Below, in pieces: positions 1 through 7,810 of a DNA stretch of 64,000 bases; the first letter of the stretch is position 1, and each line of letters begins with the position of its first letter. The position numbers and the translations under genes were made by a program. The notes beneath the pieces are model-generated. The model ran no database searches, was not told the DNA's origin, and was given only the letters and a program-made list of their open reading frames with translations. The DNA is from Roseiarcus fermentans (lineage in GTDB: Bacteria; Pseudomonadota; Alphaproteobacteria; Rhizobiales; Beijerinckiaceae): NCBI RefSeq assembly GCF_003315135.1, contig NZ_QNRK01000023.1, forward strand, positions 55,039 to 119,038. The letters are read 5' to 3'.

Positions 1-120
1 GTTGACACGACGCTTCCTGGCTTCCGCCGGCATCGCGGGGCGTCCGCGCCTGGCGTGCGCGAAGAATTCCCGATCCAGTTCCCGGACCTCGCCGTCACGG
101 TCGACGTAAGGCTTTTTCAT
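1..120 (-). CDS. brnA: BrnA-type antitoxin, C-terminus cut by window edge
   Basis: Partial gene on the minus strand; 40 codons are visible from the ATG at 120 to the window edge. It begins MKKPYVDRDGEVREL and carries a GRPAMPAEARK stretch, the linker that precedes the ribbon-helix-helix part of BrnA antitoxins. Its start overlaps the 3' end of the upstream brnT by 26 bp, the usual translationally coupled toxin-then-antitoxin order of BrnTA. Known role: BrnA binds and neutralises BrnT and represses the operon. The DNA-binding C-terminus lies outside the window, so whether the gene is intact cannot be judged. Confidence 0.75.
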   Translation of the reverse strand, partial: MKKPYVDRDGEVRELDREFFAHARRGRPAMPAEARKRRVN

Positions 121-373
121 ATTTGTGTTTTTCCCTTTCGTTGGCCTTGCGGAGGCTGATCACGCGGAGAACGCCGCCCCGGTCGCACCAGGCAAAGACG
201 CATAGGCGATTGTTGATCGGGGCCATTGCGACAAAGCGGACTTCGGAATAGTCCGCTCGCGCGTCTTCGCGAGTGAAGGCCAAATCCCAATCTACGTAGG
301 CAACATCGGCAAAATCGAGGCCGCGCTCAGCCAGCGTCCTGTCTCGTTTTCCGTCGTCCCATTCCAGCTTCAT
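95..373 (-). CDS. brnT: BrnT family toxin (ribonuclease-type)
   Basis: Encodes 92 aa starting MKLEWDDGKRDRTLAERGLDF and containing an EVRFVAMAPINNRL core and a VISLRKANEREKHKYEKA end. These are the hallmarks of BrnT (RelE-like fold, mRNA-cleaving toxin), and the length is typical. I chose the ATG at 373 because family homology begins there; the open frame upstream to 820 is spurious. AT-rich DNA upstream (374-425) contains TTGACG and TATATC in the reading direction, a plausible promoter that BrnTA would autoregulate. A paralogous brnT lies at 35077-35571 but is interrupted; this copy looks intact. Confidence 0.85.
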   Translation of the reverse strand: MKLEWDDGKRDRTLAERGLDFADVAYVDWDLAFTREDARADYSEVRFVAMAPINNRLCVFAWCDRGGVLRVISLRKANEREKHKYEKALRRP

Positions 374-599
374 GCAATTGGACTGAATTGATATACACAC
401 ATAAAAGCGTCGTCGCGTCAATATATGGAAATTCCCTGCGCCGGCCCGCGAGGTCGTCAGAACGCCGTCGATTCGAAGCAACGACGTCGAGGCGCCGCCG
501 CAAGATCCGACCCATCCGAGGCTCGTCAGAAGCCGAGCGGGTGCGCTTCGACGTCCGCCGGGGGCGCCCCGCCACGCTGACCGGCCGAGAAAGGGGCCG
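374..599. other. Intergenic region, AT-rich promoter then featureless
   Basis: Bases 374-425 are noticeably AT-rich for this genome and probably hold the brnTA promoter (minus strand). From about 430 to 599 I see no convincing gene; it may include the eroded N-terminal part of the desaturase remnant that follows. Confidence 0.4.
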
Positions 600-939
600 G
601 TCTTCCTCGTCACGCTGCCGGTTTCGCTCGCCGTGACCGTGCTGTCCTCGACGCGCCGGCGCCGGGCTGGCTGATTGTCGGCGTCGTGGTTCTGATCGTC
701 GGCGCCAGCCTGTCGCAGGCGTTCCACGGCGCCTTGCACCGCGACGACGTGGGCGTGGCCGTTCGCGCCCTGCGCGCGCTCGGACTCCTGATGTCGAAAT
801 CCGCCCACAACCGACACCACGAGACGTGACCCGGGATTTCGGCGTCGTCAACGGCTGGTCGAATCCCCTGGTCAGCCTCCGCGCGGCGTTCCGCCTCCGG
901 ATCGGCGCCATCCGAAGCGAAGGCGTGACGCCGGCCTGA
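600..939 (+). pseudogene. Decayed CarF/TMEM189-like lipid desaturase remnant
   Basis: Two frames together give the C-terminal half of a CarF (plasmanylethanolamine desaturase) type membrane protein. One frame, up to the TGA at 827, reads WLIVGVVVLIVGASLSQ, then FHGALH (H-x3-H) and AHNRHH (H-x2-HH). The next frame continues with DFGVVNGWSNPL and ends at the TGA at 937. The H-x3-H, HxxHH and NGWxNPL spacing matches the family's metal-binding histidines and signature. A single-base shift near 823-829 separates the halves, and a hydrophobic stretch (FLVTLPVSLAVTVL, about 602-640) sits in yet another frame. No start or N-terminal histidines were found. Inferred from motifs only, but the motif order is hard to get by chance. 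Confidence 0.55.
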
Positions 940-1253
940 AGCGGCCGACCGTCCCCGGACGAACCGGAGAGACGGCGCGCGCCGACCCCGTGCGCCCGCC
1001 GCGATGCGGGATCGCTCGCGAGCGCGCGAACCGGCCGGGCGGCCGGAACGCGCCCGCGCCGGGTGGGCAAAGCCCGTCATCCGGTTGGTGTTAACCGGGT
1101 TTCACGAAATTGCGCGCATGCGACTTCAGGCCCATTGCCACCCTTTCGCCTTGCATGCGCCGCGGCCCTGCGATAGGCCTTCGGGCACGCAAGGGGGCCG
1201 CGTCGATACGACGCAAGAACCCGTTGTGCTTGTCCAAAACCACGAGCCCAGCG
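940..1253. other. Intergenic region upstream of the nuo operon
   Basis: About 310 bp with no supported gene. It must contain the promoter of the 17-kb nuo transcription unit, but I could not identify a clear -35/-10 pair. The segment 1076-1120 is the least G+C-rich part and the best place to look for it. Confidence 0.35.
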
Positions 1254-1619
1254 ATGCCGAGCATCATCTCCGACTACCTTCCGCTGGTCGTTTTCGTCAT
1301 CCTGGCCACGCTGATCTGCGGCTCCCTGATGGTCATGCCGTTCCTGCTCGCCTTCAAGGCGCCGGATTCGGAAAAGCTGTCGCCGTACGAGTGCGGATTC
1401 GACCCCTTCGACGACGCGCGCATGCGCTTCGACGCCCGGTTCTATCTGGTGTCGCTGCTGTTCATCATCTTCGACCTCGAGGTCGCCTTCCTGTTCCCGT
1501 GGGCGATCGTGTTTCATCATCTCGGCGCGTTCGGCTTCTGGTCGATGATCGGGTTCCTCGCCGTGCTGACGGTCGGCTTCGTCTACGAATGGAACAAAGG
1601 AGCGCTGGAATGGGATTGA
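1254..1619 (+). CDS. nuoA: NADH-quinone oxidoreductase subunit A
   Basis: 121-aa membrane subunit of respiratory complex I, part of the proton-pumping arm near the quinone site. The family signatures YECGFDP (about residues 45-51) and [12 protein letters not shown] are present, with three transmembrane helices and a usual length. The frame is open upstream, but homology starts at the ATG at 1254 ([15 protein letters not shown]), so that start was chosen; no strong Shine-Dalgarno is seen. It is the first gene of the nuo operon and its stop overlaps the nuoB start by 10 bp, indicating translational coupling. Confidence 0.95.
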   Translation: MPSIISDYLPLVVFVILATLICGSLMVMPFLLAFKAPDSEKLSPYECGFDPFDDARMRFDARFYLVSLLFIIFDLEVAFLFPWAIVFHHLGAFGFWSMIGFLAVLTVGFVYEWNKGALEWD

Positions 1620-2185
1620 GCTCCGGTCCGATCGTCGCCCCCGCTCCGAGGGGAATCCTCGATCCCGCCACCGGCAGGCCGATCGGCGCGGATGACCCCG
1701 CGTTCGGCGCGATCAGCGACGAACTCGCCGACAAGGGGTTTCTGCTGACCTCGACCGAGGATCTGATCCAGTGGGCCCGCACCGGCTCGCTGATGTGGAT
1801 GACGTTCGGGCTCGCGTGCTGCGCGGTCGAGATGATGCAGCTGTCCATGCCCCGATACGACGTCGAGCGCTTCGGCTTCGCGCCGCGCGGCAGCCCGCGC
1901 CAGTCGGACGTGATGATCGTCGCCGGCACGCTGACCAACAAGATGGCCCCGGCGCTGCGCAAGGTCTACGACCAGATGCCCGAGCCGCGCTACGTCATCT
2001 CGATGGGCTCGTGCGCCAACGGCGGCGGCTATTACCACTATTCCTATTCCGTGGTGCGGGGCTGCGACCGGATCGTCCCGGTCGACATCTACGTGCCGGG
2101 CTGCCCGCCGACCGCCGAGGCGCTGCTGTACGCCGTGCTGCTGCTGCAGAAGAAGATTCGCCGGACCGGCACGATCGAGCGCTGA
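1610..2185 (+). CDS. nuoB: NADH-quinone oxidoreductase subunit B (N2 cluster)
   Basis: 191-aa peripheral-arm subunit that holds the terminal 4Fe-4S cluster N2, which passes electrons to quinone. The expected ligands are all present: the adjacent pair C70-C71, C135 (GSCANGGG) and C165 (VPGCPPT). The ATG at 1610 follows an AAAGGAG ribosome-binding site and lies inside the end of nuoA. The first 40 residues are a variable, Pro/Gly-rich extension common in alphaproteobacteria. Confidence 0.96.
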   Translation: MGLSSGPIVAPAPRGILDPATGRPIGADDPAFGAISDELADKGFLLTSTEDLIQWARTGSLMWMTFGLACCAVEMMQLSMPRYDVERFGFAPRGSPRQSDVMIVAGTLTNKMAPALRKVYDQMPEPRYVISMGSCANGGGYYHYSYSVVRGCDRIVPVDIYVPGCPPTAEALLYAVLLLQKKIRRTGTIER

Positions 2186-2213
2186 TCCGCCTTCAGGAAC
2201 GAGAGACAGTCGA

Positions 2214-2822
2214 ATGGACGACCTGTTGAAGACGATCGGCGACAAGCTCGCCGCCGCCCTTCCGGGCGCGATTCTCGAACAGACCTGGGCGTTCGGGGAA
2301 CTCACGCTGACGGTCGAGGCTGCGCGCAACACCGACGTGCTGAAGGCGCTGCGCGACGACCCGGCCGGCCAGTTCGTGTCGATCATCGACGTGTCGGGCG
2401 TCGACTATCCGGAGCGGGAGAAGCGCTTCGACGTCGTATATCATCTCCTGTCGCCGCGACTGAACCGGCGCATCAGCGTCAAGACCCACACCGACGAGGA
2501 GACGCCGCTCGCCAGCGCCACCGCGGTCTATCCGGGGGCCGACTGGTACGAGCGCGAGATCTACGACCTGTTCGGCGTGCTGTTCGTCGGCCATCCCGAC
2601 CTGCGCCGCATTCTCACCGACTACGGCTTCGAGGGCCACCCGCTGCGCAAGGACTTCCCGATGACCGGCTTCGTCGAGGTGCGCTACGACGACCAGGAGA
2701 AGCGGGTGCGTTACGAGCAGGTTCGCCTGAACCAGGAATTCCGTGAGTTCGACTTCCTCAGCCCCTGGGAAGGGCCGCCGCTGCCGGGCGACGAGAAAGC
2801 GAGCGGGGGGAGCAGGCAGTAG
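2214..2822 (+). CDS. nuoC: NADH-quinone oxidoreductase subunit C
   Basis: 202-aa peripheral-arm subunit that packs against NuoD. The signature [20 protein letters not shown] and the [19 protein letters not shown] block are intact, and the family-typical end ([18 protein letters not shown]) is reached. The last residues, SRQ, and the TAG stop are supplied by the left inverted repeat of the inserted element that follows (2815-3288), so the insertion appears to have replaced the original stop without damaging the conserved protein. In this operon nuoC and nuoD are separate genes. Confidence 0.95.
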   Translation: MDDLLKTIGDKLAAALPGAILEQTWAFGELTLTVEAARNTDVLKALRDDPAGQFVSIIDVSGVDYPEREKRFDVVYHLLSPRLNRRISVKTHTDEETPLASATAVYPGADWYEREIYDLFGVLFVGHPDLRRILTDYGFEGHPLRKDFPMTGFVEVRYDDQEKRVRYEQVRLNQEFREFDFLSPWEGPPLPGDEKASGGSRQ

Positions 2823-3288
2823 GCAGTCGGCAGTCGGCGGTCGGGAAGTTCGCGGTGGACGGGATCAGGTCGTACCGGGATCTCAGAGTGTGGCAGGAAG
2901 CTATGATCTTGGCGGAAGACAGCTACCGGTTCTCGGCGACATTGCCCCGCGAAGAGCTGTTCGGCCTGATGTCGCAAATCCGACGGGCGGCCGTGTCGGT
3001 TCCAGCCAACATCGCCGAGGGTTATGGCCGCGACAGCAAAGGGTCCTACGTCAGTTTCCTGAAGACGGCGCAAGGCTCTCTCAAGGAACTCGAGACCCAT
3101 CTGATCTTGGCGCAGCGACTGAAACTGGGCAGTTTCGCAGCGGCCGAGGGCCTGCTTGCGCGGTGCGAATCGATAGGGCGGATGATGCGGGGACTGATTC
3201 GAAGCCTACAAGGCGCGCCGGAGGCATGAAATGACACGACCCATACAGGCCATTCGCGCCGACTGCCGACTGCCGACTGCCGACTGCC
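2815..3288 (+). mobile_element. Putative element: inverted GGCAGTC-heptamer arrays around a four-helix-bundle gene
   Basis: The left end (2815-2844) is a run of the 7-mers GGCAGTA/GGCAGTC/GGCGGTC. The right end (3258-3288) is the inverse, four copies of GACTGCC in register. They enclose one gene for a four-helix-bundle (S23/IVP-like) protein, and the whole unit sits exactly between nuoC and nuoD. No target duplication is visible. A short relative without a gene lies at 20087-20203. Calling it mobile is an inference from the paired terminal arrays, the intrusion into a conserved operon and the second copy. Confidence 0.6.
2855..3229 (+). CDS. Four-helix-bundle protein (S23/IVP family, Avd-like fold)
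   Basis: 124 aa from a GTG start. The family pattern is clear: RSYRDLRVWQEAMILAEDSY at the N-terminus, IRRAAVSVPANIAEGYGR in the middle, then SYVSFLKTAQGSLKELETHL and a final helix. These proteins were first noted as ORFs in intervening sequences of 23S rRNA genes and share a fold with the Avd accessory protein of diversity-generating retroelements; their general function is unknown. There is no reverse transcriptase or rRNA nearby. It is co-oriented with nuo and enclosed by inverted heptamer arrays. Confidence 0.85.
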   Translation: MDGIRSYRDLRVWQEAMILAEDSYRFSATLPREELFGLMSQIRRAAVSVPANIAEGYGRDSKGSYVSFLKTAQGSLKELETHLILAQRLKLGSFAAAEGLLARCESIGRMMRGLIRSLQGAPEA

Positions 3289-3310
3289 TTCGCGCGGCGG
3301 AGCCGCGCTC

Positions 3311-4501
3311 ATGACCGACCAGAACCTCCGCAATTTTTCCATCAACTTCGGCCCGCAGCATCCGGCGGCGCACGGGGTTCTGCGACTCGTGCTCGAGCTC
3401 GACGGCGAGGTGGTCGAGCGCGTCGACCCGCACATCGGCCTCCTGCACCGCGGCACCGAGAAGCTGATGGAGGCGCGCACCTACCTGCAGAACGTGCCCT
3501 ACCTCGACCGGCTCGACTATGTCGCGCCGATGAACCAGGAGCACGCCTATGCGCTCGCGGTCGAGCGCCTGCTCGGCATCGCGGTTCCGCGTCGCGCCCA
3601 GCTGATCCGTGTCCTCTATTCCGAGATCGGCCGCCTCCTCTCGCATCTCCTCAACGTCACCACCCAGGCGATGGACGTCGGCGCGCTGACGCCGCCGCTG
3701 TGGGGGTTCGAGGAGCGCGAGAAGCTGATGGTGTTCTACGAGCGGGCGTCGGGCGCGCGCATGCACGCGGCTTATTTCCGCCCCGGCGGCGTCCACCAGG
3801 ACCTGCCGCCGAAGCTGATCGACGACATCCACGCCTTCTGCGATCCGTTCGAGAAGGTGCTCGACGATCTCGAGACGCTGCTCACCGGCAACCGCATCTT
3901 CAAGCAGCGCAATGTCGACATCGGCGTGGTCAAGCTCGAGGACGCATGGGCCTGGGGGTTCTCGGGCGTCATGGTGCGCGGCTCCGGCGCGGCCTGGGAC
4001 CTGCGCAAGTCGCAGCCCTACGAGTGCTACGAGGAGATGGAATTCGACATCCCCGTCGGCAAGAACGGCGACTGCTACGACCGCTATCTGATCCGCATGG
4101 CCGAGATGCGCCAGTCGGCGCACATCATGAAGCAGTGTTGCGAGAAATTGCAGCTGGCGAGCGGCGCTGGGCCGGTCGCCAGCGACGACGGCAAGGTCGT
4201 GCCGCCGAAGCGCGCCGACATGAAGACGTCGATGGAGGCGCTGATCCATCACTTCAAGCTCTACACCGAAGGCTATCGGGCGCCGGCCGGCGAGGTCTAC
4301 GCGGCGGTCGAGGCGCCGAAGGGCGAGTTCGGCGTCTACATCGTGTCGGACGGCTCCAACAAGCCCTATCGCGTCAAGCTTCGGGCGCCGGGATTCGCCC
4401 ACCTGCAGGCGATGGACTTCCTGTGCCGCAAGCACATGCTCTCTGACGTCAGCGCCATCCTCGGCTCGATCGACATCGTGTTCGGGGAGGTCGATCGGTG
4501 A
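3311..4501 (+). CDS. nuoD: NADH-quinone oxidoreductase subunit D
   Basis: 396-aa 49-kDa-type subunit that lines the quinone-binding pocket with NuoB. It shows [21 protein letters not shown] (residues about 12-32), the [14 protein letters not shown] block and an uninterrupted family-length body ending FGEVDR. The ATG at 3311 lies 23 bp after the right inverted array of the inserted element and has only a weak ribosome-binding site, so the insertion may have altered coupling with nuoC. Its TGA overlaps the GTG of the next small gene. Confidence 0.96.
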   Translation: MTDQNLRNFSINFGPQHPAAHGVLRLVLELDGEVVERVDPHIGLLHRGTEKLMEARTYLQNVPYLDRLDYVAPMNQEHAYALAVERLLGIAVPRRAQLIRVLYSEIGRLLSHLLNVTTQAMDVGALTPPLWGFEEREKLMVFYERASGARMHAAYFRPGGVHQDLPPKLIDDIHAFCDPFEKVLDDLETLLTGNRIFKQRNVDIGVVKLEDAWAWGFSGVMVRGSGAAWDLRKSQPYECYEEMEFDIPVGKNGDCYDRYLIRMAEMRQSAHIMKQCCEKLQLASGAGPVASDDGKVVPPKRADMKTSMEALIHHFKLYTEGYRAPAGEVYAAVEAPKGEFGVYIVSDGSNKPYRVKLRAPGFAHLQAMDFLCRKHMLSDVSAILGSIDIVFGEVDR

Positions 4502-4698
4502 CCGTCCTCGAGTCGCTCAAAAGCCGCGCCGGTTTCATCGCCTCCGGGGCGGCGTCGTTCGCCGTCATCGTCGGCGGCGTGCGCTTCGCCTCCGGGGAGC
4601 CGCTGGTCCAGCCGCAGACCGATCTCGGGATCGTCATCGGGGTTGCGATGGTGGCCCTCTATCTTGTCCTTTCCGACACGCGCGGGGGCGTCCGATGA
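4498..4698 (+). CDS. Small membrane protein between nuoD and nuoE
   Basis: 66 aa, GTG start overlapping the nuoD stop (GTGA) and preceded by GGGGAGG, so it is well placed for coupled translation. Two hydrophobic segments (about residues 10-28 and 42-60: [19 protein letters not shown] and [17 protein letters not shown]) are joined by a short polar loop. I do not recognise a family. Its position inside the operon suggests an inner-membrane accessory or assembly factor of complex I, but this is only inferred from context. Confidence 0.6.
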   Translation: MTVLESLKSRAGFIASGAASFAVIVGGVRFASGEPLVQPQTDLGIVIGVAMVALYLVLSDTRGGVR

Positions 4699-4739
4699 CG
4701 ACCCGCCTCGCTCGTTCCGCCCCCGGGATTGCATAGCCC

Positions 4740-5390
4740 ATGTCCGTTCGCCGACTTGCCGAGAAGCAGCCTGACAGCTTCGAGTTCACGCCCGAGAACA
4801 AGGCGTGGGCGCAGACCGAGATCGCCAAATATCCGCCTGGCCGTCAGGCTTCGGCGGTGATCGCGCTTCTGTGGCGCGCCCAGAAGCAGAACGCCTACTG
4901 GCTGACGAAGCCGGCGATCGAAAAGGTCGCCGAGATGCTCGACATGCCGAAGATCCGCGTGCTCGAGGTCGCCACCTTCTACACCATGTTCAACCTCGAG
5001 CCGGTGGGACGCTACTATGTCCAGCTGTGCGGCACGACGCCCTGCATGCTGCGCGGCGCCGAGGAGATCAAGGGCGTGCTGCGCAGCCGCGTGGGCGAGC
5101 CCGACCACGTCACCGCCGACGGCCTGTTCTCCTGGAGCGAGGTCGAGTGCCTCGGCGCCTGCTGCAACGCGCCGATGGTGCAGATCAACGACGACTATTA
5201 CGAGGATCTGACGGCGGAGAGTTTTGCGAAGCTCCTCGACGACCTGGCCGCGGGGCGCCCGGTGAAGAAGGGATCGCAGATCGGCCGCGTCTCGTCCGAG
5301 CCGGTCGGGGCCTTGACCGCGCTGACCAGCCTCTACGGGGCGGACGGCCGCAGCGGGCCGGCGAGCGTCGACCAGAAGACGGGGGCCTGA
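4740..5390 (+). CDS. nuoE: NADH-quinone oxidoreductase subunit E (2Fe-2S)
   Basis: 216-aa subunit of the NADH-oxidising module carrying the 2Fe-2S cluster N1a. The thioredoxin-like domain has the four expected cysteines: C97 and C102 ([15 protein letters not shown]) and C137 and C141 (VECLGACC). The ATG at 4740 fits the family start. The last 40 residues are a low-complexity tail, common in alphaproteobacteria. nuoF follows after 5 bp. Confidence 0.96.
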   Translation: MSVRRLAEKQPDSFEFTPENKAWAQTEIAKYPPGRQASAVIALLWRAQKQNAYWLTKPAIEKVAEMLDMPKIRVLEVATFYTMFNLEPVGRYYVQLCGTTPCMLRGAEEIKGVLRSRVGEPDHVTADGLFSWSEVECLGACCNAPMVQINDDYYEDLTAESFAKLLDDLAAGRPVKKGSQIGRVSSEPVGALTALTSLYGADGRSGPASVDQKTGA

Positions 5391-5395
5391 AGACG

Positions 5396-6703
5396 ATGCT
5401 GGAAGACAAGGACCGCATCTTCACCAACCTCTACGGCTTCGGCGACCGCAGCCTGAAGGGCGCCCGGGCGAGGGGAAACTGGGACGGGACCAAGGCGCTG
5501 ATCGACAAGGGCCGCGACTGGATCATCGCCGAGATGAAGGCGTCGGGCCTGCGCGGCCGCGGCGGGGCGGGCTTTCCGACCGGCCTCAAGTGGTCGTTCA
5601 TGCCCAAGACCGTCGACCCGAAGCGGCCGCACTATCTGGTCATCAACGCCGACGAATCCGAGCCGGGCACCTGCAAGGACCGCGAGATCCTGCGCAACGA
5701 CCCGCACGTGCTGATCGAGGGCGCGTTGATCGCCTCGTTCGCCATGGGGGCCGAGGCCGCCTACATCTACTTCCGCGGCGAATACATCGAGGAGCGTCTG
5801 CGCTTCCAGGCGGCGGTCGACGAGGCGTACGAAGCCAGGCTGATCGGCAAGGACAACATCCACGGCTGGCCGTTCGACCTCTACGTCCATCACGGCGCGG
5901 GCGCCTACATCTGCGGCGAGGAGACCGCGATGCTCGAATCGCTCGAGGGCAAGAAGGGCCAGCCGCGCATGAAGCCGCCGTTTCCGGCCGGCATGGGCCT
6001 CTACGGCAGCCCGACGACGGTCAACAACGTCGAGTCGATCGCCGTCGCGCCGACCATTCTCAAGCGCGGCGCCGCCTGGTTCACGAGCTTCGGCGCCCCC
6101 AACAACGCCGGCACGAAGCTGTTCTGCATCTCGGGGCACGTCGAGCGCCCGTGCAACGTCGAGGAGGCGATGTCGATCCCGTTCCGGGAGCTGATCGACA
6201 GGCATTGCGGCGGCGTACGCGGCGGCTGGGACAATCTGCTCGCCGTCATCCCCGGCGGCTCGTCGGTGCGCTGCGTGCCGGCGGCGCAGATCATCGACTG
6301 CCCGATGGACTTCGACTCGCTCGGCAAGCTGCGCTCGGGGCTCGGCACCGCGGCGGTGATCGTGATGGACAAGTCGACCGACATCGTCCGCGCCATCGCC
6401 CGCCTCAGCTACTTCTACAAGCACGAGAGCTGCGGCCAGTGCACGCCCTGCCGCGAGGGCACCGGCTGGATGTGGCGGGTGGTCAGCCGGATGGCGGAGG
6501 GCCGCGCCGAGAAGCGCGAGATCGACATGCTGCTCGACGTCACCAAACAGGTCGAGGGCCACACGATCTGCGCCCTCGGCGACGCGGCGGCCTGGCCGAT
6601 CCAGGGCCTGATCGCGCATTTCCGCCCCGAGATCGAGCGGCGCATTGACCTCTATTCCGCCCGGCCGCACGGGCCGAGCCCCGTGCGCGCGGCGGCGGAG
6701 TAG
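5396..6703 (+). CDS. nuoF: NADH-quinone oxidoreductase subunit F (NADH/FMN, N3 cluster)
   Basis: 435-aa subunit that binds NADH and FMN and holds 4Fe-4S cluster N3. The flavin-binding [13 protein letters not shown] is at residues 54-66, the NADH region [13 protein letters not shown] is present, and the cluster motif [15 protein letters not shown] lies near residue 345 with its fourth Cys in [10 protein letters not shown]. The ATG at 5396 starts [14 protein letters not shown], the typical family N-terminus. Length is normal. Confidence 0.96.
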   Translation: MLEDKDRIFTNLYGFGDRSLKGARARGNWDGTKALIDKGRDWIIAEMKASGLRGRGGAGFPTGLKWSFMPKTVDPKRPHYLVINADESEPGTCKDREILRNDPHVLIEGALIASFAMGAEAAYIYFRGEYIEERLRFQAAVDEAYEARLIGKDNIHGWPFDLYVHHGAGAYICGEETAMLESLEGKKGQPRMKPPFPAGMGLYGSPTTVNNVESIAVAPTILKRGAAWFTSFGAPNNAGTKLFCISGHVERPCNVEEAMSIPFRELIDRHCGGVRGGWDNLLAVIPGGSSVRCVPAAQIIDCPMDFDSLGKLRSGLGTAAVIVMDKSTDIVRAIARLSYFYKHESCGQCTPCREGTGWMWRVVSRMAEGRAEKREIDMLLDVTKQVEGHTICALGDAAAWPIQGLIAHFRPEIERRIDLYSARPHGPSPVRAAAE

Positions 6704-6706
6704 GCC

Positions 6707-6991
6707 ATGGCCGAGGAGCCGGACAACCTGGTTCTGCAACTGCTGCGCGCGATGCGAGCGGAGAATTCCGCGCGCTTCGACGCGATCGAGGCGATCGTGA
6801 GGGAGGTCAGGCTGACGGTCGTCAGTCACGACCTGCGTTTCGACGCGCTGGATGAGCGGGTCGAATTGATCCGCGAGGGCGCCGTGACGGCGATCGGATA
6901 CGCCGCCCACGCCAACCGCGGGCATGTCGATCTTCGCAAGCAGATCGCCGACTTGACCCGCCGGGTCGAAAGGCTGGAGGCCGGACGATGA
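6707..6991 (+). CDS. Small coiled-coil protein between nuoF and nuoG
   Basis: 94 aa starting 3 bp after nuoF; its TGA overlaps the ATG of the following cupredoxin gene (ATGA). The sequence is rich in Asp/Glu/Arg with heptad-like hydrophobics (LLRAMRAENSARFDAIEAIV, then LRKQIADLTRRVERLEAG at the end), so it is predicted to be largely alpha-helical and coiled-coil. There is no signal peptide or membrane segment. Not recognised beyond that; similar small coiled-coil proteins occur in many operons without known function. Confidence 0.65.
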   Translation: MAEEPDNLVLQLLRAMRAENSARFDAIEAIVREVRLTVVSHDLRFDALDERVELIREGAVTAIGYAAHANRGHVDLRKQIADLTRRVERLEAGR

Positions 6992-7449
6992 CCCGCGCCG
7001 TGGCGAAAGCCGCCCTCGCGGCGGCCGCGCTCCTGCTCGCTGCGGCGCCGCTCGCCGCTCACGGCGACCACGCGGCCGGAGTGCCGGGCGATCCGAACAA
7101 GCCCGCGCGCACGGTGGAGATCGTCATGTCCGAGGCGGCGGACGGAATGCATTACACACCCGACCGGGTCGAGGCGCATCCCGGCGAGCAGATCCGCTTC
7201 GCGATCCGCAACGCCGGTTCGGTCAGCCACGAATTCTTCCTCGGGACGGCGGAGGCCGACAAGGCCCACGCCGCGATGATGGCCGCGATGCCCGAGATGA
7301 AGCACCACGACGCCAACGCGGTCACGGTCGCGCCGGGGCAGTCGGCGACGTTGCTGTGGCGCTTCACCCACGCCGGCGACTTCGAGTTCGCGTGCCTCGT
7401 CCCGGGCCACTACGAGGCCGGCATGCACGGCGCGGTGGCGGTCAAATGA
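6988..7449 (+). CDS. Secreted cupredoxin (plastocyanin/azurin-like copper protein)
   Basis: 153 aa with a signal peptide (residues 1-24, hydrophobic Ala/Leu core ending PLAAHG). The cupredoxin domain has a full type 1 copper set: H81 (SVSHEFF), C136, H141 and M146 (ACLVPGHYEAGMHG). A Met/His-rich loop (M97, M98, M101, M104, H106, H107) is inserted before the C-terminal strands and could bind additional copper. Predicted periplasmic, either an electron carrier or copper chaperone. Cotranscription inside the complex I operon, with ATGA overlap to the upstream gene, is unusual. Confidence 0.85.
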   Translation: MTRAVAKAALAAAALLLAAAPLAAHGDHAAGVPGDPNKPARTVEIVMSEAADGMHYTPDRVEAHPGEQIRFAIRNAGSVSHEFFLGTAEADKAHAAMMAAMPEMKHHDANAVTVAPGQSATLLWRFTHAGDFEFACLVPGHYEAGMHGAVAVK

Positions 7450-7498
7450 AAGCGACGTCTCCGGCTCGGTTGGTCGAGCGCAGCGCGGGGTCCTGCCG
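7450..7498 (+). other. Short gap before the pentapeptide gene
   Basis: 49 bp between the cupredoxin stop and the next ATG. No strong terminator or promoter is seen, so transcription of nuo probably continues through. Confidence 0.3.
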
Positions 7499-7810
7499 AT
7501 GAAGATCGAGTGCGAGAAGCAACGGCTGGATGTCCATTCCGCCGACCTCTCGGGGTCGCGCTTCGACGACGTCAATCTGTCTGGCTCGGACTTTCACGAC
7601 ATCAACATGTCGGGCTGCTCGTTTGACGACCTGAACATGTCCGGATGGCGGGTTCGAAACGCGAATTTGGCCGGTTTGAAGGTCGAGGGGGCCAACCTCG
7701 CCGGCGCGTCGATCGCCGACGCCCGGCTGGACGGCATGACCATCGACGGTATTGCCGTCACAGATTTGCTCGCCTATTGGCAGGCCGGTCACGGGGCGAA
7801 GGGCGCATGA
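7499..7810 (+). CDS. Pentapeptide-repeat-like small protein
   Basis: 103 aa. From residue 11 on it is built of five-residue steps of the A(D/N)LxG type: SADLSGSRFDDVNLSGSDF, INMSGCSFDDLNMSGWRV and NANLAGLKVEGANLAGASI, which should fold as a short right-handed beta-helix. It ends in a helical tail (VTDLLAYWQAGHG). There is no signal peptide. The final TGA overlaps the nuoG ATG (ATGA), so translation is coupled to nuoG. Function unknown; pentapeptide proteins act as scaffolds or DNA mimics in other systems. Confidence 0.8.
   Translation: MKIECEKQRLDVHSADLSGSRFDDVNLSGSDFHDINMSGCSFDDLNMSGWRVRNANLAGLKVEGANLAGASIADARLDGMTIDGIAVTDLLAYWQAGHGAKGA

Noticed and set aside
2815..3288. CRISPR array suggested by the repeated 7-mers
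   Set aside because: Units are contiguous 7-mers without spacers, and the two arrays are inverted relative to each other; no cas genes are present.
4695..4736. 13-codon ORF ([13 protein letters not shown]) overlapping the end of the small membrane protein gene
   Set aside because: Too short and without a ribosome-binding site of its own; probably chance.
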